The notes beneath the pieces were generated by a model, which saw nothing but the letters and a program-made list of their open reading frames with translations, did no database searches and was not told the origin of the DNA. Of a stretch of DNA of 7,044 nucleotides, positions 1 through 5,414 are shown one piece after another. The stretch comes from Bacteroidales bacterium. Its GTDB lineage: Bacteria > Bacteroidota > Bacteroidia > Bacteroidales > WCHB1-69. A program made the translations under genes and the position numbers. The stretch lies in contig JAISAD010000042.1 in NCBI GenBank assembly GCA_031266895.1, forward strand, positions 1 to 7,044, given 5' to 3'. Each line of letters opens with the position of its first letter. Positions within the stretch are counted from its first letter, which is position 1.

Positions 1-689
1 TGAACATTGGTGGCGGCTTTCCGATTAAAAATTCACTATCTTTTGAATACGATTACGAATATATGGCCGAAGAGATTGTATCTCAAATTAAGCAAATATG
101 TGAACGTGAGGAAATTACAGAACCTGACATCTTTACCGAATTTGGTTCTTATACCGTAGGAGAAGCCAGCGCCGTACTCTTTTCTATTTTGCAGCAGAAA
201 CGTCAAAATGACAGAGAGTTATGGAATATGGTTGATAGTTCTTTCATGACTACCCTCCCCGATACATGGGCTATTAATCAGCAGTTTATTATTTTAGCCA
301 TCAACAATTGGGATAAAGCCTACGAGCGCGTATTTTTGGGCGGACTGACCTGCGATAGCCATGACTACTATAATTCGGAAGCGCATTTGAATGCTGTATT
401 TTTGCCGAAAATTCACGATAATATGACCGGAAACGGCGATATATTGCACGATAATGAATCGAAAGAGAGCATTACGGATAAAAATGAGGAACGCGAACCG
501 CAGTATATCGGGCTGTTTAATACCGGTGCTTACCAAGAAGCCGTGGGTGGCTATGGCGGCATACAGCATTGCTTGACTCCTGCTCCCAAACACATTATTA
601 TTTATCGAGATGAAGAGGGTGAAATATGTACCAAACTATTTGCCAAAGAGCAGAGTTATAAGCCAATGCTAAAAATTTTAGGCTATTAA
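1..689 (+). CDS. speA: Biosynthetic arginine decarboxylase, C-terminal part (5' end outside window)
   Basis: PLP-dependent enzyme of the alanine-racemase-like fold (fold type III) that decarboxylates arginine to agmatine, the first step of one polyamine route, in the cytoplasm. The frame is open from base 3 and gives 228 residues; the true start lies upstream, so the in-frame ATG at 63 is internal. Seen: NIGGGFP at the left edge, the glycine-rich loop that contacts the PLP phosphate in this family; TEFGSYTVGEA; the GLTCDSHDYY motif holding the family's catalytic Cys (codon 351-353) that acts across the dimer; and FNTGAYQEAVGG near the C-terminus. Whole proteins of this family are about 630 residues, so roughly the last third is present. 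A hydrophilic acidic stretch (about bases 408-498) between LPKI and PQYIG looks longer than I expect. The gene ends 34 nt before the SRP RNA helix. Arginine rather than diaminopimelate or ornithine specificity rests on overall family resemblance. Confidence 0.92.
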   Translation, partial: NIGGGFPIKNSLSFEYDYEYMAEEIVSQIKQICEREEITEPDIFTEFGSYTVGEASAVLFSILQQKRQNDRELWNMVDSSFMTTLPDTWAINQQFIILAINNWDKAYERVFLGGLTCDSHDYYNSEAHLNAVFLPKIHDNMTGNGDILHDNESKESITDKNEEREPQYIGLFNTGAYQEAVGGYGGIQHCLTPAPKHIIIYRDEEGEICTKLFAKEQSYKPMLKILGY

Positions 690-710
690 TCACTGTAATC
701 GATTTTTTTT

Positions 711-718
711 TATTTTTG
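711..718 (+). promoter_or_regulatory. Bacteroidetes -7 promoter element for the SRP RNA
   Basis: TATTTTTG fits the Bacteroidetes -7 consensus TAnnTTTG exactly and is followed by CA. It ends 6 nt before the first paired base of the SRP RNA, so the RNA should begin at about 722-725. I see no convincing TTTG (-33) element 19-21 nt upstream. The preceding run of T may act as a flexible or upstream element. The call rests on motif plus position. Confidence 0.6.
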
Positions 719-721
719 CAG

Positions 722-823
722 TCGGGTAAGTCTTACACGATCTGCTCCCTTTTAACTCCCCCAGGACAGGAATGTAGCAAGGGTACACTGGTTGAGCGAT
801 GCGATGTAAGTAGCTTACCCTCT
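722..823 (+). ncRNA. ffs: Small (4.5S-type) signal recognition particle RNA
   Basis: RNA scaffold of the bacterial signal recognition particle; with Ffh it targets nascent membrane and secreted proteins to FtsY. The conserved domain IV is plain: the symmetric internal loop CAGG (762-765) opposite AGCA (776-779), and between them ACA-GGAA-TGT (766-775), a three-pair stem capped by the GGAA tetraloop. Outer helices close the rod: GGGTAAG (724-730) with CTTACCC (814-820), CTTACA (732-737) with TGTAAG (805-810), GCTC (744-747) with GAGC (794-797), and CCC (759-761) with GGG (781-783). Length near 100 nt is normal for the Alu-less bacterial form. The ends are inferred from the outer helix and the promoter, and are uncertain by a few bases. 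There is no separate terminator hairpin; the closing helix is followed by TCTTTTG. Confidence 0.92.
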
Positions 824-843
824 TTTGTTGAAAAGAATGTAAA

Positions 844-1464
844 ATGCTGCTGAAATTATATCCTGAAAATCCAAATCCGCGCCATATTAATCAAGTGGTT
901 GAATGTCTGAGAGATGGCGGTGTTATAATCTATCCAACTGATACGATTTATGGTATCGGATGTGATATTTTCAGGGCAAAAAGTGTGGAGCGTGTCAGTC
1001 AGATTTTGGGTGATGGAAAGAAAAAAACAATGTTGTCGTTTATCTGTTACGACCTCAGTCATCTGTCGGATTACTGCAAACCTGTCGGTAATCACATTTT
1101 TAGAGCAATGAAAAAATCGCTGCCTGGCCCTTTTACTTTTATTCTCGAAGCAAGCAAGAATGTACCTAATCTGCTGCAAAGCAAGAAAAAAACGATTGGC
1201 ATTCGTATCCCCGATAATAATATTATACGTGAAATTGTAAAGGAACTCGGCCACCCTATTCTCTCCGGTTCGGTAAAAGATGATGACGATGTAATTGAAT
1301 ACATCACCGACCCCGAACTAATTTATGAACGCTATGGGCCTCTCGTGGATATAGTAATTGACGGCGGCTATGGTGATAATGTTCCCTCAACCGTAGTAGA
1401 TTGTACTGCCGGTGACATAGAGATTATTCGTGAAGGGAAAGGGGTTGTTGAGTTGCTTTATTAG
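844..1464 (+). CDS. yciO: YciO-type YrdC-domain protein (Sua5/TsaC superfamily)
   Basis: 206 residues, a single YrdC domain without the extra C-terminal domain of long Sua5 proteins. TsaC/Sua5 members make threonylcarbamoyl-AMP from threonine, bicarbonate and ATP for the tRNA t6A modification; the YciO branch shares the fold but its role is less clear. Seen: YPTDTIYGIGCD (30-41), SFICYDLSHLSDY (65-77), PGPFTFIL (94-101), IGIRIP (118-123), STVVDCT (182-188) and IIREGKG (194-200). The N-terminal YPENPNPRHINQ closely resembles E. coli YciO. Two motifs typical of active TsaC look absent: the KxR region reads LGDGKK, and the SxN region reads LSGSVKDDD. I therefore prefer YciO to TsaC. The ATG at 844 gives the expected family N-terminus. 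It follows the SRP RNA by 23 nt, with no SD, and converges on the next gene. A genuine t6A role cannot be excluded. Confidence 0.88.
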   Translation: MLLKLYPENPNPRHINQVVECLRDGGVIIYPTDTIYGIGCDIFRAKSVERVSQILGDGKKKTMLSFICYDLSHLSDYCKPVGNHIFRAMKKSLPGPFTFILEASKNVPNLLQSKKKTIGIRIPDNNIIREIVKELGHPILSGSVKDDDDVIEYITDPELIYERYGPLVDIVIDGGYGDNVPSTVVDCTAGDIEIIREGKGVVELLY

Positions 1465-1489
1465 AACAAAATACCCAATCAAATAGAGA

Positions 1490-1990
1490 TTATTTGCTCC
1501 TAATTTTCATAGTAGCTATACATCTAAATCCGTTTTCAGTAGGCGTTTGACTTGCCGATTGCAATTTACGCCATCTCTTTTTTTGCGCTAAAAGTCTGCA
1601 CTGCTCTTCGGTGAGCAGGGTGTAACAAACTGTTTTCTTAGCTTTTTCAAAACGAGGATGTTGGTTCACCATATCGGTGCGCCATTGGCAATAGGCCTCT
1701 GCCTGTTCTCGGCTGATACCCAATACAGGCGCATCATGGAGTTGCTTATTATCATGCAAAACAATAATTCGTTCTATGATTTGTCTCTGTACTGCCGAAT
1801 CGTTCTGATGTATAAAAGCAACATAAACAGCCCACTCAAAATTAGATATATCTATTTTGTCCACATACAAAATTTCCTGATTGAGTTTTACTTTCACTGT
1901 TCCGGGAGGATTAATCGCATAGCAGCTATCTCCAACCCATAGGAGACTAAGAAAGAACAGGAAACCTCCAATACATCGTACCTTCATCAT
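1490..1990 (-). CDS. Small secreted protein resembling a reduced SUMF1/FGE-sulfatase domain
   Basis: 166 residues from the first ATG (1990-1988); the frame extends to a TTG at 1999, and a second ATG follows immediately (1987-1985), so the start is uncertain by a few codons. The N-terminus has a basic residue, a hydrophobic stretch (IGGFLFFLSLLWVG) and SCYA-INPPG, a plausible Sec signal peptide cut after CYA. The mature part has pieces of the formylglycine-generating-enzyme fold in order: VDKIDISNFEWAVYVAF (like the EVTN..Y..F strand), PVLGISREQAEAYCQWR (like PV..VSW..A.AYC.W), YTLLTEEQCRLLAQKKRWR (in place of RLPTEAEWEYA) and a terminal NGFRC. FGE domains are usually 250 residues or more and carry a catalytic Cys pair before GFR; that region is missing, so catalysis is unlikely. 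I infer a non-catalytic binding or structural role outside the cytoplasm. It lies 81 nt downstream of the glycosyltransferase gene, possibly co-transcribed. Confidence 0.6.
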   Translation of the reverse strand: MMKVRCIGGFLFFLSLLWVGDSCYAINPPGTVKVKLNQEILYVDKIDISNFEWAVYVAFIHQNDSAVQRQIIERIIVLHDNKQLHDAPVLGISREQAEAYCQWRTDMVNQHPRFEKAKKTVCYTLLTEEQCRLLAQKKRWRKLQSASQTPTENGFRCIATMKIRSK

Positions 1991-2071
1991 CAATATCAAT
2001 AATTAATCCATACTATTGTTTATCAGCCAATTTAATTATACGCCTGTTTCTTCATGTTTATCCATTATTTT

Positions 2072-3247
2072 CTACCCATGCCGCAATATTTTTTTATAAA
2101 CTTCTGCAAGCTCCTGCCCTACTGCCTGCGGTGTAAACCGGTGCATTACATATTGTCGAATAGCACTGCTGTCATACTCCGAAGCCTTATCAAGCAGATT
2201 GTTCAACTGTTCTAAAAGGGCTGCTTCGTCATTGGGAGCAACCAATCGACCACGCTCAATGCTTACCATTTCGGGAATTGCACCTACACAAGTAGCCAAT
2301 ACCGGTTTTCCCACCGCAAAAGCCTCCAACATTATGCACGGCTGATTTTCATAGTTAGAAAAAAGCAGCACAAAAGAGGCCTTACGGTAATATTCCAACA
2401 GTTCCGAAGCCGTTTTGCGCCCGTTAAACAGCACCACCGAACTTAAATGATGCTCTTTTACATAGCGTTCCAAATCGGGACGAGGATAGTCGTGAACAAT
2501 CTGTAATACAAAATCCTGTCGTTGAACGTACAGTTTTTCAATAACATGCAGGATACCCCATACGTTCTTCGCCTCTTCGTTCAAAGTAGATACATGCAAA
2601 ATTTGCAACGCTGCGACATGCGGTGTCTTTACGGTTTCATCAGGACAAAAAAAAGATGTATCCACCACATTAGGGACTATTGTAGCTTCGGTTTTGATAC
2701 CACATTGCCGCATATTCAACAACAAGCTTTCGCTCACCGGCAAAATTTGAGCGGCAAGACTGCCAATCCAAGAGAGCCATTTCCGTTTTATAAACGAGCA
2801 TCGGGCAAAATTCGTGGGATTATATACCGACCAGTGTTCCGTAAGTATATAGGGAAGCTTATAGCGAAAATGCCACCATAACGCCACTTTTCCTGCAGGA
2901 AGCGCCACATGCAAATGGATTAAATCAGGCACAGCAATATGTTGTCGAATATAACGAAACCCTACCTGATAAGCCTGAAAAATATGCCATTTTCGACATA
3001 AATTTACGCTACAGCTTTTCCTTTTTTCCTCTTTAATAAAAACAGTAACATGCTGATAAATACCGGTATCTACGCATTTAATTTCAAATTCTTTACTCCG
3101 GTTTTCCAAAAAATCCACCGTAAGTACGATGGCATGACTGTAAGTGGCTGCAGCTTCAATATGCCGCATAATAAAATTACCCAAAGCAGGCTCTTTTGGG
3201 GTGGGAAACCAACTTGGCAAATGGAGTATCGTAGCGAATTTTGACAT
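2072..3247 (-). CDS. Glycosyltransferase, GT-B fold, family-4-like (group 1)
   Basis: 391 residues, a full-length GT4-type retaining glycosyltransferase that would transfer a sugar from a nucleotide-sugar donor to a glycan or lipid acceptor at the inner face of the membrane. N-terminal acceptor domain: HLPSWFPTPKEPALGNFIMRH (from residue 9) with a glycine-containing loop, then LIHLHVALPAG (109-119) and LTEHWSVY (135-142), typical of this group. Linker: VSESLLLNMRQCGI then VPNVVDTSFF (191-200). C-terminal donor domain: LHVSTLNEEAKN (217-228), VVLFNGRKTASELLEYYRKASF (271-292), and the family EX7E motif with E300 and E308 in SNYENQPCIMLEAFAVGKPV, followed by GAIPEMV and GRLVAPND. No signal peptide or membrane segment. 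The ATG at 3247-3245 gives the expected start. Sugar and acceptor cannot be told, and no polysaccharide cluster surrounds it. The only weak promoter-like sequence upstream is TAATTTTA on the minus strand (3264-3257). Confidence 0.88.
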   Translation of the reverse strand: MSKFATILHLPSWFPTPKEPALGNFIMRHIEAAATYSHAIVLTVDFLENRSKEFEIKCVDTGIYQHVTVFIKEEKRKSCSVNLCRKWHIFQAYQVGFRYIRQHIAVPDLIHLHVALPAGKVALWWHFRYKLPYILTEHWSVYNPTNFARCSFIKRKWLSWIGSLAAQILPVSESLLLNMRQCGIKTEATIVPNVVDTSFFCPDETVKTPHVAALQILHVSTLNEEAKNVWGILHVIEKLYVQRQDFVLQIVHDYPRPDLERYVKEHHLSSVVLFNGRKTASELLEYYRKASFVLLFSNYENQPCIMLEAFAVGKPVLATCVGAIPEMVSIERGRLVAPNDEAALLEQLNNLLDKASEYDSSAIRQYVMHRFTPQAVGQELAEVYKKILRHG

Positions 3248-3281
3248 ATTTTATCTTAAAATTACAGCGTTTAATGATACT

Positions 3282-3313
3282 AAAAACAGCAACCTAACTA
3301 TTTTAAGTTGCTG
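3282..3313 (-). terminator. Intrinsic terminator downstream of tRNA-His
   Basis: On the minus strand CAGCAAC (3313-3307) and GTTGCTG (3293-3287) form a perfect 7-bp stem around a 13-nt AT-rich loop, followed directly by TTTTT (3286-3282). It lies 16 nt after the tRNA 3' end and before the glycosyltransferase start, so it should end the tRNA transcript. Read on the plus strand there is no T-run, so it is one-directional. Confidence 0.7.
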
Positions 3314-3328
3314 CCTTTCACCAACTCG

Positions 3329-3402
3329 GGCGGACAGTGGGATTTGAACCCACGACCTTCGGAACCACAATCCGGCACTCTAACCAACTGAGCTATGCCC
3401 GC
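3329..3402 (-). tRNA. hisT-like tRNA: tRNA-His (anticodon GTG)
   Basis: A complete cloverleaf reads on the minus strand. Acceptor GCGGGCA (3402-3396) pairs with TGTCCGC (3336-3330) with one G-U pair; the D-stem GCTC is followed by the AGTTGGTTA loop; the anticodon loop TTGTGGT (3370-3364) has GTG at 3368-3366; the T-arm is GTGGG-TTCAAAT-CCCAC. Histidine identity is confirmed by the discriminator C73 (3329) facing a genome-encoded G at -1 (3403), the hallmark of bacterial tRNA-His. The CCA end is not encoded (the bases after C73 read CGA), so CCA must be added by nucleotidyltransferase. The anticodon stem CCGGA/TCCGA leaves a C27-A43 mismatch at its outer end. If G-1 is counted, the gene ends at 3403. 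Confidence 0.97.
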
Positions 3403-3417
3403 CATATTTTGAGGGTG

Positions 3418-3425
3418 CAAAAATA
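3418..3425 (-). promoter_or_regulatory. Bacteroidetes -7 promoter element for tRNA-His
   Basis: The minus strand reads TATTTTTG from 3425 to 3418, an exact TAnnTTTG, followed by CACC. It lies 15 nt upstream of tRNA G1, giving a short leader for RNase P to remove. No clear TTTG -33 element is found at the usual spacing. The same 12-base string TATTTTTGCACC occurs at the flavodoxin promoter on the other strand. Confidence 0.65.
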
Positions 3426-3629
3426 CAACTTTTTTTTAATTACACCATATAATTAGCATCTGCCGCCCAACTAAGTGCTGTTCGCTATCATTTGCCCATT
3501 ATTGTCGTTTGTTTTGTGGTAAAATAAAATTACAATTTTGGAAAGAAATCGAAAGGAAATAACCTTCAGTAGGGATTTACAGTTAAAATTACTCATTTGT
3601 AGGGATTGTGTAACATATTGAGTAGATGC
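3426..3629. other. Divergent intergenic region between tRNA-His and flavodoxin
   Basis: I see no open reading frame of note and no RNA gene here. It holds the upstream parts of two divergent promoters, an AT-rich 14-bp palindrome AAAATT-AC-AATTTT (3526-3539) and a 9-bp direct repeat nearer the flavodoxin promoter (listed separately). The remainder is AT-rich sequence without visible structure. Confidence 0.5.
3569..3607 (+). repeat. Direct repeat GTAGGGATT, two copies 30 bp apart
   Basis: GTAGGGATT occurs at 3569-3577 and again at 3599-3607, start-to-start distance exactly 30 bp, near three helical turns. The second copy overlaps the probable -33 element of the flavodoxin promoter. This placement is what one expects of a tandem site for a transcription regulator, but no known regulator motif is recognised. 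Confidence 0.45.
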
Positions 3630-3637
3630 TATTTTTG
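3606..3637 (+). promoter_or_regulatory. Promoter of the flavodoxin gene (-33 and -7)
   Basis: TATTTTTG (3630-3637) matches the -7 consensus TAnnTTTG exactly. A TTG at 3606-3608 (within GATTG) sits 21 nt upstream, within the spacing range of Bacteroidetes promoters, and could serve as -33. Transcription would begin near 3643, leaving a leader of about 40 nt before the ATG at 3682. The -33 call is weaker than the -7 call. Confidence 0.65.
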
Positions 3638-3681
3638 CACCATAAATAAATCAATATTTTATAACATAAAACTTAAACATA

Positions 3682-4185
3682 ATGAGTAAGATAGGAATTT
3701 TTTACGGTTCATCCAGTGGCAACACACAAGGAGTTGCCAAAAGAATTGCAAGTAAATTAGGTATTGACAACAATGACATTCATGACATCAGAAATGCCAA
3801 GGCAATTGATTGGAGCATTTATGATGTATTACTGTTTGGCAGTTCTACTTGGGGATTAGGAGATTTGCAGGACGATTGGGAAGATTTTATCAAAACAGTT
3901 GCCTCTGCTAATTTGTCGGGAAAAACAGTCGCTTTATTTGGTTGTGGAGATTCATCTTCCTACGCCGATACATTTTGTGATGCTATCGGGAAAATTTATG
4001 AAGCGGTAAAAGATAAGGCCGCAGTGATTGGCTTTACAGAAACGGCAGGATATTCGTTTGACGCTTCCCAAGCGGTCATTGATAACCAATTTGTGGGATT
4101 GCCCATTGACGAAGACAACGAAAGTAATCTTACGGAAGAACGTATTAACAATTGGACAGATAAAATACGGGCAGCTACAGCATAA
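3682..4185 (+). CDS. fldA: Flavodoxin, long-chain type
   Basis: 167 residues, a soluble FMN protein carrying single low-potential electrons in place of ferredoxin, often made under iron limitation. Phosphate-binding loop GSSSGNT (9-15) after the first strand KIGIFY; the FMN-flanking tryptophan in STWGLGDLQDDW (W57); the second FMN loop FGCGDSSSYADTFCDAIG with Y94 as the stacking tyrosine; the long-chain insertion in the fifth strand region; and the conserved tail GLPIDEDNESNLTEERINNW. Length agrees with long-chain flavodoxins (about 165-175). The ATG at 3682 places the P-loop at the usual distance. It has its own promoter and a strong terminator after the stop, so it is probably monocistronic. 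Its position just before rnf genes suggests that Rnf may exchange electrons with it; this is inference. No Fur-like box is evident. Confidence 0.96.
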   Translation: MSKIGIFYGSSSGNTQGVAKRIASKLGIDNNDIHDIRNAKAIDWSIYDVLLFGSSTWGLGDLQDDWEDFIKTVASANLSGKTVALFGCGDSSSYADTFCDAIGKIYEAVKDKAAVIGFTETAGYSFDASQAVIDNQFVGLPIDEDNESNLTEERINNWTDKIRAATA

Positions 4186-4240
4186 AATAAAATTAGCTCC
4201 AATTTTCGGGTTACTATAAATATTTCCGCATTTTTCCTCC

Positions 4241-4292
4241 AATACTGCTCTTTTTTCTCTCTGGCAGGGAAAAGAGCAGTATTATATTTTTT
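4241..4292 (+). terminator. Strong intrinsic terminator after flavodoxin
   Basis: AATACTGCTCTTTT (4241-4254) and AAAAGAGCAGTATT (4270-4283) are a perfect 14-bp inverted repeat with a 15-nt loop, followed by ATA and six T (4287-4292). It begins 55 nt after the flavodoxin stop and should separate that gene from rnfD. On the minus strand no T-run follows, so it works only rightward. Confidence 0.9.
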
Positions 4293-4322
4293 GATTAAGA
4301 ACTTCGTTTTAAAAAATTCATG

Positions 4323-4330
4323 TATATTTG
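4323..4330 (+). promoter_or_regulatory. Bacteroidetes -7 promoter element for the rnf operon
   Basis: TATATTTG fits TAnnTTTG exactly and is followed by CAGC. It lies 30 nt beyond the flavodoxin terminator and 39 nt before the rnfD ATG, giving a leader of roughly 33 nt. The only -33-like sequence is TTCG (4303-4306), at short spacing, so the upstream element is unclear. Confidence 0.65.
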
Positions 4331-4369
4331 CAGCATTAGTTAATAAAAGAAGTTAATCTAAATAATTGT

Positions 4370-5410
4370 ATGAATAACAGATTATTACAAGTTTCAGGAT
4401 CGCCACACATACACAGCGGAGAGTCGGTAAAGAAAGTAATGTGGGCGGTAGTCATTGCACTTTTTCCTGTTTTTTTAGTTTCTATCTACTATTTTGGCAT
4501 GCCAGTCATCTTTATTGCTTTGGTGGCAGTGGGCAGTTGCGTAGTTTTTGAGTATCTGATTCAACGCTTTCTGTTGAAAGAGGAACCCTCGATTAGCGAC
4601 GGTTCGGCAGTTATTACAGGCTTGCTGCTTGCCTTTAACGTACCAGCCAATTTACCTTTGTGGATTGTGGTAATCGGTTCGTTGATAGCCATCGGAATTG
4701 CTAAAATGCCATTTGGAGGACTGGGCAAAAACCTTTTCAATCCGGCATTGGCAGGGCGTGTCTTTCTGCTGATTTCATTTCCCGTTCAGATGACCACCTG
4801 GCCTGCTCCAAAGCCCTTGTGGAAAATAGGTGCGGATGTGCTTACAGGGCCTACCCCACTGGGAATTTTGAAAGAAGGTGTACAAAATGGCGAGACAGTG
4901 TCACAAATTATGGATTCAAAAATGGATTATATTGATCAACTGCATACAGTTGTTTCTACAACCCCATTTCCCGAGCCTATTCAAATGCTGGTCGGCCAAA
5001 TGGGCGGCAGTTTTGGCGAAGTATCAGCCATTGCCATTTTAATTGGCGCCATCTTTCTGTTATTTAGAAAGGTAATTACCTGGCATATTCCGATATCATT
5101 TATTTTAAGTGCATTTATTTTTGCGGGTATTTTCTGGATGGTCAATCCTGTCACCTGTGCCAATCCGTTTTTCCACATCATTGCGGGCGGGTTGCTGTTG
5201 GGTGCCTGTTTTATGGCTACCGACATGGTTACATCGCCCACTTCGCCCTGGGGGATGATAGTTTTCGGAGTGGGCTGTGGCCTCCTCACCATGATTATCC
5301 GCATGTTTGGGGCTTATCCCGAAGGCGTTTCATTCGCCATCCTGATTATGAATGCCCTTGTTCCGTTAATTAATAAAGGTTTTAAACCGGCAAAATACAG
5401 TAAAATTTAA
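4370..5410 (+). CDS. rnfD: Rnf electron transport complex subunit D
   Basis: 346 residues, an integral inner-membrane subunit of the Rnf ferredoxin:NAD+ oxidoreductase, homologous to NqrB but at the shorter length usual for RnfD. About nine or ten hydrophobic segments are visible, for example at residues 24-50, 98-111, 219-232, 243-258, 270-281 and 294-311. Family landmarks: SPHIHSGESVKKVMW near the start, SDGSAVITGLLLAFNVP (76-92), FGGLGKNLFNPALAGRVFL (115-133), and ATDMVTSPTSPWG (283-295). VLTGPTPLG (157-165) corresponds to the site where FMN is joined to a threonine by ApbE; T162 is the likely attachment residue. The more usual motif is SGAT or TGAT, so Pro161 is a variation. It is the first gene of the rnf run, after its own promoter, and rnfG begins 4 nt after its stop. 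No rnfC or rnfB lies upstream. Confidence 0.96.
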   Translation: MNNRLLQVSGSPHIHSGESVKKVMWAVVIALFPVFLVSIYYFGMPVIFIALVAVGSCVVFEYLIQRFLLKEEPSISDGSAVITGLLLAFNVPANLPLWIVVIGSLIAIGIAKMPFGGLGKNLFNPALAGRVFLLISFPVQMTTWPAPKPLWKIGADVLTGPTPLGILKEGVQNGETVSQIMDSKMDYIDQLHTVVSTTPFPEPIQMLVGQMGGSFGEVSAIAILIGAIFLLFRKVITWHIPISFILSAFIFAGIFWMVNPVTCANPFFHIIAGGLLLGACFMATDMVTSPTSPWGMIVFGVGCGLLTMIIRMFGAYPEGVSFAILIMNALVPLINKGFKPAKYSKI

Positions 5411-5414
5411 CATT

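Noticed and set aside
1480..1496. Inverted repeat CAAATA-gagat-TATTTG between the converging yciO and SUMF1-like genes, as a bidirectional terminator
   Set aside because: Only six AT-rich pairs, no T-run on either side, and it overlaps the stop codon of the minus-strand gene; too weak to call.
1920..1990. Lipoprotein signal in the SUMF1-like protein (VGDSC)
   Set aside because: Asp before the -1 residue departs from the usual lipobox, and CYA followed by INPPG suits ordinary signal peptidase cleavage better.
3526..3539. Palindrome AAAATT-AC-AATTTT as an operator
   Set aside because: Such AT-only palindromes arise readily by chance in AT-rich intergenic sequence, it lies about 90 bp from the nearest -7 element, and it matches no known operator.
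3531..3540. TACAATTTTG as a second promoter for flavodoxin
   Set aside because: It does not fit TAnnTTTG (one base too long), and the element at 3630-3637 is an exact match at a better distance.
3952..4242. Minus-strand open frame antisense to flavodoxin, with GGAGGAAAAATG at its upstream end
   Set aside because: It lies almost entirely within a certain flavodoxin gene, its product resembles no family, and the SD-like bases sit next to the terminator; most likely a shadow frame.
4981..5304. Minus-strand frame of 107 codons inside rnfD
   Set aside because: Antisense shadow of a conserved membrane-protein gene, without promoter or recognisable product.
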